DNA of 64,000 nucleotides from Coptis chinensis (GCA_015680905.1 CM027378.1:55267501-55331500); one strand, 5' to 3'; counted from the stretch's first letter, positions 1 through 11,076 are shown. The notes: generated by a model not told the origin, from the letters alone. Translations and numbers: made by a program.

Positions 1-126
1 AGGGTTTTGCAAATTATAGACTTCATCGATGTTTTCATCCTTATCGACGTTTAGCGTTGACGTCGACTCTTGTGTCAATTTACTAACTGATTTTCGACCG
101 AAAAATCGTTTACCCTTGTTACTCAT
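1..126 (-). CDS. Partial ORF, N-terminus of a putative Harbinger-like element protein
   Basis: An ATG at 126-124 opens a minus-strand frame that stays open for 42 codons to the window edge. The visible part is hydrophilic and basic at the start (MSNKGKRFFGRK), then rich in Ser, Thr, Asp and Glu. It follows about 800 bp of AT-rich leader from the presumed terminus at 935. In Harbinger elements the first ORF is often a Myb-like DNA-binding protein and the second a DDE transposase, but no diagnostic residue is visible here. It could also be chance or a captured gene. The assignment is by position only. Confidence 0.3.
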   Translation of the reverse strand, partial: MSNKGKRFFGRKSVSKLTQESTSTLNVDKDENIDEVYNLQNP

Positions 127-176
127 TTTGCGTGACACCTGGAATTCAATCAACAATATCCTCTTTATAACTTCAA

Positions 177-540
177 TTTAAACAAAGCGTACAATTTCAA
201 ACTAACATTCATCAATTCCAACATTCTAACTAACATTCATTCAATTTAATTTAAACATTCATTCAATTCAATTCTAAAAATCGAACTAACATTCATTCAA
301 TTCAATTCTAATTCAAACTAACATTCAATGCAATTCAAACTGACATTCATTCAATTCCAACATTCTAACTGACATTCATTCAATCCAATTCTAAAATTGA
401 ACTAACATTCATTCAATTCAATTCTAATTCAAACTAACATTCAATGCAATTCAAACTAACATTCATTCAATTCAATTCTAAAATCGAATTTGCAATTCTA
501 ATTCAATTCTAAAATCAATTCAATTAACATTTCTAAAATT
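177..540. repeat. AT-rich degenerate minisatellite
   Basis: The words AACATTCATTCAATTC and CAATTCAATTCTAA recur many times. A longer unit of about 119 bp is seen twice, starting near 272 and 391, each running through a CTAATTCAAACTAACATTC core. It lies in the leader of the Harbinger-like element, between its terminus and its ORF. Slipped replication explains it. The spacers are as repetitive as the repeats, so it is not an ordered array. Confidence 0.7.
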
Positions 541-944
541 GAATTTCAATAAGAGAGAGTGAAACTTCCGATTGAAGAGGAAGAGGAGTGAGGAATTGTT
601 TCTAAAATTGAATTTCAATTTCTAAAATCGAATTGTTTTAGTTTTTAGTTTTTGGGAGTGAAGAGGAGTGAGGAATTGAAGAAGTGAATTGAGAAGAAGA
701 TATTCGTGCATTATAGCGTTTGTAATGTACAGACGACAGAGTTTATGCCGTCTGTTGTAATTTAATGTACATATGGCAGAAAATCTGCCGTTCGTATCTC
801 GAACTTACCAGCTGCTAAAAGTCCCCATTGGACTTGTTTTTCGAATTTGGGTTGCTAAATTTGGCTAGGGTTGCTAACGGGCCTATGTGGCACCTTTTAG
901 CAGCCTATTATAGCTGCTCCCCATTGGACTTGCTCTAAGGAAAT

Positions 945-1215
945 CTCTTATATTTTTAATAGATTGAGATGCGTAGTCTTAAAGGACTAGTAAGGCTAGT
1001 AATCGCTGATTGTAGATTTTCATAATGCTTTTAACATGGTTGATCGGACTACCATGTTGAGAGAGGTTTGTATGCGTTGCCCAGGCCAGCTATTGCGACT
1101 TGGGTCGAGTACTTGTATTTTCAACCTGCGAGGTTATATTTGGGGGATGTCTACATATGGTCTGCTACTGGGGTCTAGCAAGGCAACCCTTTGGGTCCCC
1201 TTCTCTTTGCATTGG
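945..1215 (+). pseudogene. LINE-like reverse transcriptase, segment 1 (RT fingers/palm)
   Basis: Frames in this stretch read VDFHNAFNMVDRTTMLREV, then after a frameshift WVEYLYFQPARLY and GVxQGNPLGPLLFALV. These match the palm motif (VDFxNAFN) and the QGDPLGPLLFA motif of a widespread plant non-LTR-type reverse transcriptase. The frame breaks exactly at LFALV, where a solo LTR is inserted, and resumes with HPLI at 2836. The start is not present: sequence upstream of about 945 is the Harbinger-like element, probably also inserted here. At least one frameshift and one in-frame stop make it non-functional. Confidence 0.8.
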
Positions 1216-2829
1216 TGATAAATGTAAAAATGATATTTCTACCTACGAATAAATGATGAAATTCAAACGTAAGTAAAACTAAAACTTTACGAATACTAAT
1301 TTATCAAAGATTATTATACTATCGAATCTATCGAAATAGAGTGGAATAAAAGATTCGTTCCACTCCTAGTTCTTTAGCATTCAAAGTTTTCTATATATTA
1401 TCAGTCCTAGCCAAAGTTAATGAGAGTAATGATGGGAATTTATACTACGATGTGAATTCAAATACTAAACAAGATAATTCAACTAGGGCAATACTAAATT
1501 GATTCTATATGATGAGGAATTAGGGGAGAATTGATTCCACTTTAACTCGACTTAATCAACTAACAAAGATTCGTTGTGATCCAAATTTCAATGCTTTCAC
1601 ATATCAAAATTGGTAATTCTAATCCCTAATTATACATGGCAATCTCTACCAATTAATAACTAGCATGTGAAGCAACCAAACCCATTCTCATGGTGAACTA
1701 ATTACTTTCTAGAATTGAATAGATTATCACGACGATTTCTAAGTTAACAAAGATCCAGCTTCATCAAGGCTTCTTCAACCCCTTCTAATGGAGGCTTAGC
1801 CTAGAATCATTATGCTATCATTTTCATATGAATTTAAACTAGACATCATATAAAGATTCTAACTTTACTAATTTAACTAATTAATAATTCAAATCCAAAT
1901 TAACAACTAAGAAATGATTTACAACTAAGATCGAATTTGATTCTAATGTATCTAATAATTAAACTAGAGTATGATTAACTAATTAGGAAATAAAGACAAC
2001 TAATTTATGAATTTAACAATACTAAAACTTAACAAGACTTAAATCAATAACTAAATTGGAATGAAATTGAATACTTTATTATAAACTAATATTTGATTCT
2101 AAAATAATAATTTATTTGTTCTAATACTAATTAATTGAAAGGTAAAACTAGATCTAAAACAATAATTGAAAACTAATTAATGGAATAAAACTTCAAAACT
2201 AGATCTAGAATTATCTCTAATGGCTACTTCCTCCCTAAACTCATTATTCTTAAGAGCTAAGTCTTGTGTGTGGAAATAGAGGAGACCAGATCCATATTTT
2301 CGTGCATGGGCTGAGAAGCCATGTTTTGGGACGGAAAATCGAGCCCAAAACCCAATCTCTTCAGTCCACAGGGCCCTTTTCAGCTGGATCTGACTTCAGT
2401 AGGTTTTTTGTCAACTTCTGCTCCTTTGATTGGGTCAAGGTTTAGACCATTGGAAAGCTCTTTTCGAGACGGTCGTTTTGACATAAGATTGGCTCAATTC
2501 CAAGGCCTGAGTCCAAAGATACGGTTTTCAAAAATTCTACTGACTTTTGTGTGATGTTTTTGTCCGCGTTGACTTTGACTTTTCAGCTTTTGACCGGGCT
2601 TTACAACAGCTTTTTCTCCTTGAATATTGGCCTTTAATCACAGAACTCCTTAGTAACCAACCCTTGCTCCTTTATCTCGCCAAAGTGGCACATTTCTGCA
2701 CATAATTGACTTCAATGCCTGGAATACATAAAAACACGTAATCAGCATTAACTCTTATTTATTACTCACATAATTGGTCTAAAAGTATTATTGTTAAGGG
2801 GTTAAAACTACAATTTTGGGCTCTTATCA
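1216..2829 (-). mobile_element. Solo LTR, Athila-like family (TGATAAGAGCCC type)
   Basis: This 1614-bp segment begins TG and ends CA and is flanked by the 5-bp duplication ATTGG (1211-1215 and 2830-2834). On the minus strand it starts TGATAAGAGCCC and ends TTTATCA. It resembles 53246-54774, which is a true 3' LTR next to a PPT, so this is a solo LTR. It interrupts the LINE-like RT between the QGDP and YLDD motifs. The 77-codon frame at 2321-2554 lies inside it and recurs only in degraded form in related LTRs, so it is not called as a gene. Confidence 0.9.
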
Positions 2830-3722
2830 ATTGGTGTTGCATCCCCTGATTCTACAAATCCAGTCCAGTTGTCAGTTATTGCTACAAGCTTGGTACCTAG
2901 ATGATGGGACTCTGATCGGAGATACAGAACAGGTGGCGACAGCTTTGTGTATGATTCAGGAAGAAGGTCCTTCTTACGGGCTGGTTCTTATTAATGTGGC
3001 TAAAACTGATATATTTTGGCCATCACTAGATCCACGTCGCTCCACTCCAGGTCTCTTCCCTTCAGATTTGTCCCGTCCTTAGCAAGGGGCCAGGTTGCTT
3101 GGAGGTACAGTCAGCACTGATTCATCCTTTGTCATAGGTCTTGCTCGCAAGCGTGCTAAAAAGGTTATGACTTTGATAGACCATTTAGCTGCATTAGAAG
3201 ATCCACATTGTAAGTTAGTGCTGGGCCCTCTAAGTTGGTCTTTGTGATTCGTACTTGTCCACCATCCCTTTTTAGAGAGGCAGTTAAAACTTTTGATCGG
3301 CATCTCCGTAGTGTTCTCCATGGTATTGTGGTTTTTGATGGTCTTTCCTTTGTTTATTTGCAGTGGTGTTTATCGACACTCCCATTACGTCTTGGTGGGT
3401 TAGGTATTTATTGTGCCACTGATGTCTCTACTTTTGCTTACCTGGCCTCCTGTTGTCAGACTTCTGAGCTTCATAACCACATTCTTAAGAGTTATGGCCC
3501 AGTGCTTTTGGATGAGATTCTTGATGTTGCTTGCAATGCATTGAGTCTCTGTCTACCCGATTTTGACCACAGTTTTATGGTTGTAAATGCTACTGTCCCC
3601 TAAAAACCACAAAAAGTTTTGGCGGAAGCATTCTATGGTAAGATTGTTTTGCTGATCTTAAGAGAGAGTTTGTGTTATCTGCTAGTCAGAAAGCAGTTAT
3701 TGGATGCTTATAGTCAGAACAC
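2830..3722 (+). pseudogene. LINE-like reverse transcriptase, segment 2 (catalytic YLDD and thumb)
   Basis: The frame resumes with LHPLI and reads through AWYLDDGTLIGD, the RT catalytic motif with both aspartates, at about 2902-2937. It continues through EEGPSYGLVLI and an LLGGTVS stretch to a frameshift near 3235. The downstream frame (3235-3603) contains RTCPPSLFREA and TLPLRLGGLGIY, the conserved region that follows the thumb in this plant RT family. A stop at 3080 and others later break it. It is continuous with segments 1, 3 and 4 once the three insertions are removed. Confidence 0.85.
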
Positions 3723-5001
3723 ACTGACAAGATAAATAAATTAGATGTGAAAATAGTAGTTCTAACATGCTAAAATCATTCTTAATCAATAATAATAATA
3801 CTCACTAAAACGGTTGTTATATGGGAGTAATCATGTTCTCCACTCTTGCTTGCACGTACTTATAATGAATCTAGACTAATCAAACTATTAACTAATAAGA
3901 GAGTAATAATGATATGAAAATAGTAAATAATAGATACGAAACAGTAGAATTAAATGAGAGAAAGATAATTAGAGAAGGTTAATCTACCATGCAATTCGAT
4001 TAATCATTAGGTTAATTATCGAATTGCCTATTGGTCCCTAGTGAACACCAAGTTCTCTCGGATCAAGGTTCCACTAGCATGAAAGTTTAGCTCCACCACA
4101 AATCTCTTTGATGGTGGCTCTAAACTCTAGTTCAACTCTTATGGTTTTTATCTCTAAACAACCATGAGAATCAAACTTGAAACTCTATTCTAAACAACAA
4201 CCATTCTAATTAATCAATCATACTCACATGACTTCATAAACCCCCTCTAATAGAGGTTTAGCCTTGTTTCATTGAATGAACAATATGAAAACAGTAAATA
4301 AAATACATTGACACAATAAATTGAATAAAACTAAGCTTTATTAATGGAGGTGGAGGCTACAAGAATAAGCCCTAATTACTTAACCCTAAACTAAACTAAA
4401 CTACTCTACACTAAAGAAATGGATGCTGGAAGAGGAGTATTAAGTTTAGCCTTAACCCACTTTATATAGGAGAGGATTAAGGTTACATTTTCATGCATGG
4501 GCTAAAAAAAGAGAGTTTGGGCCTCTAATATGAGCCCAAAGTCCATTAGGTTAAGTCTAAAGAGGTCACAACTGTTGGAAATTACTTCATTGCCCTTTTG
4601 TCTAATTTAACAGCTTTTATTGGGACAAGTCTAGGTCCATTGGAAAGCTTATTTCGAGCCGGTCGTTTTGACATAAAGTAGGCCCAATTTCGAGGCCCGA
4701 GTCCAAAGATACGCCCATTTGAAGTTCTATTGACTTTTTTATTCTTTTTCTACCCGAATTGACTTTTACTGGGCTTGAAAAAGGTTTTTCTTTATGATTC
4801 TTGGGCTTTAAATGTAGAAATTCCTCAGTAATCATCTTGACTCATTTTCCATGCAAAATGACATCTTTAAGCACATAAACAGCTTCAAGACCTGAAATAC
4901 ACAAAAACATGTAAACAATACTAACTATTATTTATTATAAACATAATTAACCTAAATGTAATACTATTAAGGGGTTTAAACTACACTTTTGGGTGCTTAT
5001 C
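3723..5001 (-). mobile_element. Solo LTR, Athila-like family (TGATAAGCACCC type)
   Basis: On the minus strand this runs from TGATAAGCACCC at 5001 to near TTATC at 3729. It resembles the LTRs at 9962 and 17608 over its length, including a relic reading frame (4617-4835) and the terminal block with AAGCAAGAGTGGAGAAC. Its length of about 1.28 kb matches the restored 17608 LTR of about 1.29 kb. It splits the LINE-like ORF between SEHT and HEKDFQLA. No clean 5-bp duplication is visible: the bases are CACAC on the left and CATGA on the right, so the left edge is good only to about 10 bp. A TATA-like stretch lies at 4461-4470. Confidence 0.75.
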
Positions 5002-5504
5002 ACATGAAAAAGATTTTCAACTTGCTATTCCAATAGAGGGACTTGGACAGCATATGTCGCCGGTGGAGTATCGTTCTATTCTCCGGTACCGTCTTATAAT
5101 TCCTTTGTACTTTGATGGTGGTCTATGCCCTGTTTGTAAAAAGAGTAAACTAGATGCCTTCGGGGACCATGCAACACATTGTAGACATTTTCCAGGTTTC
5201 AAATACCGATATGATCATGTCAGGGATATTTTATGTGATGCATTTTGGAGGGCTGGAGTACAAGTGAAGAAGGAGGCTCCTGTGAATTTTCTCACTGATC
5301 CGAATGAGGGAAGATCAACACTTCGACCGGCAGATGTATTGATCTACAGTTGGTTTAAGGGGAAGCATGCTTGTGTTGATGTAACTGGAGCCTCTCCGTT
5401 GGTAGGGCTTGGGAATGGAGTCTTTGAGGTGAGAGATGCAGCTAATAGAGCAGCAGCAGGAAAGATTGAGAAACATGAGCGACAGGAAAGGTAATCAGTA
5501 TTGT
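5002..5504 (+). pseudogene. LINE-like element, segment 3 (zinc-binding, endonuclease-like C-terminus)
   Basis: The frame here (142 codons from 5054, and open upstream) contains GLCPVCKKSKLDAFGDHATHC, a C-x2-C-x10-H-x3-C zinc-binding pattern, then KYRYDHVRD, then LRPADVLI and ACVDVTG. This C-terminal region is conserved in the plant RT family. The order CCHC, R-Y-D, RPxD, D resembles the restriction-like endonuclease of R2-type non-LTR elements, but that is inference. The frame is cut at 5504 by the CACTA element, which duplicated TGT. No stop occurs before the insertion, so this part is the best preserved. Confidence 0.8.
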
Positions 5505-5519
5505 CACTACAAGAAAAAA

Positions 5520-5830
5520 TGCTTTATATCACTGTTAAAAACAGTGACAAAAAGTCTTTTATCACTTTTTTTTTTCCAAAACCGTGACCAAGTGAGAGTC
5601 ATTTTTTTCCCCCAAAACCGTGACAAATATTTCCTCTAGATAGGCCTATATCCACCACATAAAACAGTAACATATACTTAAAAACCATAAAAAAAAATCA
5701 AATCTTTCATGACCATTTTTGACTAAACAGTAATGTAATCATCTTGTAACAGTCACAAAAAAGACAACTAGTCATGACGGTTTGGTAAAAACTGTGATAA
5801 ATATATTTTTTTTTCTAAAAGAAAAAAACT
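5520..5830. repeat. CACTA subterminal repeats, left side
   Basis: Variants of AACAGTGACAAAA, ACCGTGACAAAT and their complements occur about seven times, often as close inverted pairs such as CACTGTTAAAAACAGTG at 5530-5546. In CACTA elements such arrays are transposase-binding sites. Confidence 0.75.
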
Positions 5831-8278
5831 AATAGTGAATATATTCCAAACGAATTCCATTCCAAACAAATATCCAAGAAACTTCACCTAATGTAACTTC
5901 ACATACTCCAAGTAAGAAAACACAGTCCATTCCAAACAAATTTATACCAATAAGTAATTCCATACACATATCGAAATCCACTAGCGAAAACATATAGAAG
6001 GTTTAAGCTGATAAATATGTGGGTAAAATATCAAATCTCTACAGAGCTACATGCACATAGACACACTTGTGAATAGTCTTGAACGTAGCCTCAAAGACAT
6101 TCTCTCATAAACTGAACTCAATTCAAACTTAATCTACACTAGAAGATATGTGTGACTTCTTTTGCTTTATGGTGCCTAGTTGATCTGTCAAATTCGACAC
6201 TCGTTGATCTGAAGTCAAACCACTTTTTTACAAGTAAGAAAGGTTTTCACAAATTGGTCATCTTCGCTTCAAGTACTCTCCCCATCAAAACAATATGAAA
6301 GAGAGATAAAACAAGAATGTTAATGTTTAAAATCAAAATAATATATAATGATATAAAACAAAGCTTCGGCACTACTTTACCAAATGAATACATACAAATC
6401 TGGAAGGTTTGCATGACACAATTTACCCTGGTTTCCATCGATCACAGAATGGAACTATAATTCTATAAAGATAATCAAATACTCGAGTTATATTAAATGT
6501 AATGCGAGGTGACCAGTTGAGTACTTGGTTAAAACTTAAAAACCCTGGTATTTTGATACAAGCCAAACTTATGACTATAAATGAATATACTAATGAAGGA
6601 AATTTAGACACTAATATATTCTTTGGAGATCTTTCTTACCAAATTTGAAGACATTAGCAAAATCTGAACATAGTATAGATTCTCAAGGTTCCTTCTCTCT
6701 CATATGTTATAAGCTAGCAATGATGATGACAAAAAAATAAACGAAACCCCAAGCAGAGACGATGTAAATGTTGATTTGAGATGCCCAAGTCGATCTAGTC
6801 GCTTCGTAAATGTCGTTCTTCACTGGAATGGGTTACAATATAAGTTAAATTGATGAAAGAAGAAAGTAAATAATAGTCCGCCATAACTTGTTGAGTCTAA
6901 GACTTATATATGATATGATACCTGGTTCATATTTAGACGAGACATTATATTTCAATTTTATTAGCCACTCAGCCCATCTCATTCACACCTGAAAAATAAT
7001 TTGCAGAACTTCATCAAATTGAAGGAGCAAAGTATTAAATCAAGAACAACATTCATTGAATAACCTCACTCTTCAAGCATAAGTTAGTGACAATATCAAT
7101 TATATATCTTGGAGTCTGCTAATACATGGGTAGCTCATACTGAAATTGCACAAGCTATAGAAAGTTGGCACCCTGTTTGACTGCCAAATTTTAGTGAGAA
7201 ACTATTAAAAGTGGTACTGGGCATCCCAAAAAATTGAAAAAATGATAGATAATATTAGCGTTCTTAGTAAAACTTGATCCATAACTCCATGTCATTAGTA
7301 AAAGAAGACATTATGATAAAAAGGTAACCCTTTCATAGAAATATAGCTGTTTTCAACTCACAATCTAAAAAGACCTACAAGTGTAGAACCAAAATAACAA
7401 ACAATAAAAATATTTAAAAATGTCAGATCTTCCATTCACGAATATAAACTTAATATTGAATGAACATGAATTTATCAAATAGTTAAATTGTTCACAAGCT
7501 AACATGCATGGAGAAACACAAACGAATAGACACCAAAAGACGAAAAAGAATAGCAAAAATTTGAACAAACCTCCGACGATGCAAGACGATAGCTTTAACA
7601 CTCGAAGCAATTTATTTTACATACCAAGGAAATCATAAACGAAAAACAACGAATAATTTACATGGACTAAAAAAAGGTTAAAGAAAATGTACCTTCAGCA
7701 AGTCAGCACAAGCACATGCCCTAGCTTCTTATTCCTACCAAATACCTTGTTACCTAACCTGAAAGATAGAATCAATTCAAAGGCATCTATAGTGGCCCAA
7801 CACTATACTACAGAGATGGGCGAACTAACTCGTATTTTGCAAAATCAAAAGCCAATATAATCATAATTACAAGGACTTATTCTTCTAATTTTCATGGGTT
7901 AGTGGACTGTTTTTGTCATGGAACAAATCACGCAAGAAAAAACAAAAAGCCCAACCAAGAAGGGGGCTTTTTTATAAGAGTAACTTTTAGCCCATAACTT
8001 TTTGCCATTCCTATAGCGTCTTTCAACAACGATTACTACAAACATAGAAAAAACACAAAGTCATGTACAACAGTACAAATCAATGCATCACTAAACATTC
8101 AGTTCATTGTAGCATACTTTTAAAGAAAGTCCATGTATTTTAATGCATAATAATTTTGCACTTGAAAAAAGAAAACAAAAACCAGGACCATGTTTCATAA
8201 TCACAAGTACCCAACCAAATACACAAGAAACCCAAAATAAATAAATTAAGTAATCAAAGCAAATAAACTAATAAGGCA

Positions 8279-8957
8279 TTAAGACTTTGCAAAGAAGATG
8301 TTTTTGCGGCTTCCTAGTGGACCTTGTAATATACTAGCACTATAGCCATATTTAACAAAGTATACAGATATGATCGATAAATATTCAAAGAACATCAAAC
8401 CAAGAGGAGCACCACTAACCTTGAAAACTTGGACATAGGTAGCCCAAGTTAATTTCTTCAAATTCAACTATTTAAGTGGTATCTTAGAATTTGTTCGTCT
8501 ATCGGGTTGCAACATTGTATGCAGTCTTGAGAATCACCGAACAAATAAACCTAAAAATGTCACCCACTTTGTCCCATCCATTGCGTTGTTTCTCCCTTTA
8601 ACAAGTAGGTTTTCTGGATTGTCGAGATCTCAATGAAAGACAGCTTGAGAATTGAGAGTGACTATCTAACGACTATATCAATTGCATAAAAATTGAAGAC
8701 AGAGATATTCACTATTGGTTATATATTATTGAAGATGCAACACAGTTAATAAGGTTTATAACTTGTTACCTTTGTGGAAAAATGTGCTCATGCTCGACTG
8801 TGTACATATTATTGTCCTTATAATCACCCATAGCAATCCCATGGTGCCTCTCGCAATCAATCAGCAATGTTTTGCTCAACTGAGCCAAAAAAAGAGTTAA
8901 ACGACCAACACCACCACATCTTTTGTTCACAAAATCTACGGTAACTCCGATGAGCAA
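8279..8957 (-). other. Exon-like islands inside the CACTA element, possible captured gene fragments
   Basis: On the minus strand, an open block ending ...VEHEHIFPQ (about 8890-8775) is preceded by a pyrimidine-rich tract plus CAG and followed by AAG|GTAACA, like an internal exon. The next block (about 8640-8565) reads FH-stop-DLDNPENLLVKG, which resembles the protein-kinase loop HRDLKPEN with one extra residue. It is followed by TAG|GTTTAT. A third block near 8467-8430 ends CAAG|GTTAGT. Gene capture is common in CACTA elements, but I cannot name a donor gene, and the kinase match is short and broken by a stop. Confidence 0.3.
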
Positions 8958-9419
8958 GAGAAAAACTTTGAGTCAGGTTATATATATTCAAGCAAACACA
9001 GGTAAAACCTTAACAAAGTAAGCAATCACAGTAATCACATCCCTAATCATTCATCATTTTCAGAAACAGGATAAAACTTTAAAAGACTGAATTACATTAT
9101 AAAACTAAAGCAACAAGTTACATTACCGAAAACCCCATTTACATCTTATAAATGTTAACCGAGAAAGTGCTCCCATTTCAAGGATTAGGAATCTTGAACC
9201 GTTAGTGGAGGTTCCAGATCGCAAGAGAGAGAGAAAGAAAAACGTGAATTTGATGCTTCCCACACTCGATTACAATTCGAGAAACCTTACCTTCATTGAT
9301 GTGTCAAGATGTTTGGTACTTTGGCGGCATTAGTTAAGAACTGGTGTTGACTACGAAAGACGAGAGTAGTGGGTGTTCTTTTTAGATTCGTGTGTGTTGT
9401 CTCCTAATTTTGGTTTTTT

Positions 9420-9690
9420 ATAACTAACACAATGACCAAACTGACCTTGTGATATTTAAACAGTGACAAAAATGTAATTCGGTTTGAGACTGGTCCTCTA
9501 AAACCGTCAGTTTTAAGATGGGCGGAGATATTGTTTTCAACATGAAGACTACTGTTATCACGCTTCTGGAAACGACGGTCACAAAAACATTTTGAAAACA
9601 GTCACAAAAACCCTTTTCTGTCATTTGTGACTATTTCGAAAACAATAGTCACAAAAAATATTTTTAAAATAGTCACAAAAATCTTTTTTT
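9420..9690. repeat. CACTA subterminal repeats, right side
   Basis: GTGACAAAAATG, CGGTCACAAAAA, CAGTCACAAAAA and TAGTCACAAAAA recur at roughly 30-40 bp spacing up to the terminus. They mirror the array at the left end. Confidence 0.75.
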
Positions 9691-9699
9691 CTACTAGTG

Positions 9700-9942
9700 T
9701 GTTTCATTCTATTTAGTTTCGACACTTTTGGTTTCTTGGCACAATAATTTGTTGAGTTCTTTAAGAGATTGCAGAAAGTTATGGACTACAACTTAATGAC
9801 AGCTGGTTTTAACAAGTTTGTATTTAGGATGATAGGATTTGCCATTCATAAAGGACTTGCGGCATAGTTTGTTGCACGTTTGTCCTAATTATTTGTAAAA
9901 CTCGTTATCATTATCAATTAAATTTCCACTTAAAAAAAAAAA
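9700..9942 (+). pseudogene. LINE-like element, segment 4 (C-terminus, 3' tail and poly(A))
   Basis: After the CACTA element the LINE-like frame resumes. It reads FDTFGFLGT, then YNLMTAGFNKFVFRMIGFAI, then HKGLAA-stop-FVARLS, with the terminal stop TAA at 9886-9888. IGFAIxKGLAAQxVARL is the conserved C-terminus of this plant RT family, and the internal TAG replaces CAG. About 40 bp of 3' tail leads to a poly(A) run at 9932-9942, as expected of a non-LTR retroelement. A run of 14 G follows (9943-9956). Confidence 0.85.
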
Positions 9943-9961
9943 GGGGGGGGGGGGGGAGAGA

Positions 9962-11076
9962 TGATAAGCACCGAAAAGTGTAGTTTAAACCCCTTAATAG
10001 TATTCTATTTAGGCCAATTATGTTTATAATAAATAAGAGTTAGTAATGTTTACGTGTTTTTCTGTATTCCAGGTCTTGAAGCTGTTTATGTGCTTAAAGA
10101 CGCTATTTTGAATGGAAAACGAGTCAAGATGATTGCTGAGGAAGTTCTACGTTTAAATCCTAATAATCATAAAGAAAAACCTTTTTCAAGCCCAGTCAAA
10201 GTAAATTTGGATAGAAAAAGAACAGAAAAGTCAACAAAACTATAAATGGGCGTATCATTAGACTCGAGCCTCGAAATTGAGCCTACTTTATGTCAAAACG
10301 ACCGGCTCGTAACAAGATTTCCAATGGACCCAGTTTTGCCTCAATCAGAGTTGTAAAATAGACGAAAAGGGCACTTCAGTCATTTCCAACAGAATTTGCC
10401 CTTTTAGACTTAACCTAATGGACTTTGGGCAGAGGCCCAAAGTCCCCCTTTTTGGCCCATGCACGAAAATGTAACCCTAACCCTCTCCTATATAAAGAGG
10501 GTTAAGGCTAAACTTATTTCTCTTTCCTCCCCTTAGTCTCTAAATAGGTTAGTTTAGTTTTAGTATAGTTTAGTTTAGGCTAGAATAGTTTAGTTTGTAA
10601 CCTCCATTAAACCTTCAATAAAAATACCTTTATGTTCTTTTATTATGCTTTCTCATTATTGTTTTAGTAGAATAAATCCGATGAAACAAGGCTAAAACCT
10701 CCATTAGAGGAGGTTTATGAAACCATATGAGGATGAGTAGCCATTAGTATTTATTGTGTTGCATAAATTACTTCAAGTTCTTCGTTATGAGTAATTAGAG
10801 ATAGAGCTCATAATGGAGAACTAGAGTATAAAGCCACCACCAAAGAGATTTGTGGTGGAGCTAAACTCTCATGCTAGTGAAGTCTTGATCCGAGAAGACT
10901 TGGTGTTTACTAGGGATCGAACAAGCGATTCGATACTAATTAATAGTCAATCGAATCGCGTGGCAGATTAAACCATCTCTATATCTTTTTCTCATCATTT
11001 AATCTACTGTTTTAGCACTTATATTTACTTTTTTCATATCATTATTACTCTCTCATTAGTTAATAGTTTAATTAGT
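9962..11076 (+). repeat. 5' LTR of left Athila-like element, 3' end missing
   Basis: It starts TGATAAGCACCG and matches the 3' LTR starting at 17608 up to TTAATTAGTCT. The 3' LTR and the LTR at 3723-5001 continue for about 150 bp beyond that point; this copy does not, and changes abruptly to unrelated GC-rich sequence. A TATA-like TATATAAAG at 10489 marks the likely promoter. Confidence 0.8.
10489..10498 (+). promoter_or_regulatory. LTR TATA box
   Basis: TATATAAAG follows ACCCTCTCC. The same block occurs in the 3' LTR at 21087-21095 (TATATAAAA) and, inverted, near 4461-4470. Conservation across LTR copies supports a promoter role. Confidence 0.55.

Larger units (their letters stand above)
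1..935 (-). mobile_element. Harbinger-like DNA transposon, 5' end only
   Basis: Read on the minus strand the element would start at 935 with GAGCAAGTCCAATGGGG, immediately preceded by TTA (936-938 as TAA on the plus strand). GAGCA..CCAATGG termini with a 3-bp TTA/TAA duplication are the usual form of plant PIF/Harbinger elements. A second copy of CCCCATTGGACTTG at about 823-836 is a subterminal repeat of the terminus. An ORF begins 126 bp from the window edge in the same orientation. The other terminus lies outside, so the class rests on one end and the flanking trinucleotide. Confidence 0.45.
5505..9699. mobile_element. CACTA (En/Spm-like) transposon, non-autonomous, complete
   Basis: The element begins CACTACAAGAAAAAATGC and ends TTTTTTTCTACTAGTG, the classic CACTA inverted termini. 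It is flanked by the 3-bp duplication TGT (5502-5504 and 9700-9702), as expected for this superfamily. At 4195 bp with no frame above 81 codons, it has no recognisable transposase. Both ends carry many short GTGACAAA/TTTGTCAC subterminal repeats. The interior is AT-rich and has exon-like islands on the minus strand. It sits in the LINE-like ORF and is therefore younger than it. Confidence 0.93.

Noticed and set aside
177-540. Regular repeats that might be a CRISPR-like array
   Set aside because: Eukaryotic context, no unique spacers, and units vary in length and run into each other.
4617-4835. Related reading frames at 4617-4835, 10054-10245 and 17700-17906
   Set aside because: All lie at the same place in one LTR subfamily, overlap the U3 region and lack a domain; copies of LTR sequence rather than a gene.
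3723-5001. 5-bp target duplication for this LTR
   Set aside because: CACAC and CATGA do not match, and other registrations gave only partial matches, so none is claimed.
8602-8640. Protein kinase catalytic loop
   Set aside because: Only about ten residues match, with a stop in place of Arg and an inserted residue; kept only as a weak hint of gene capture.
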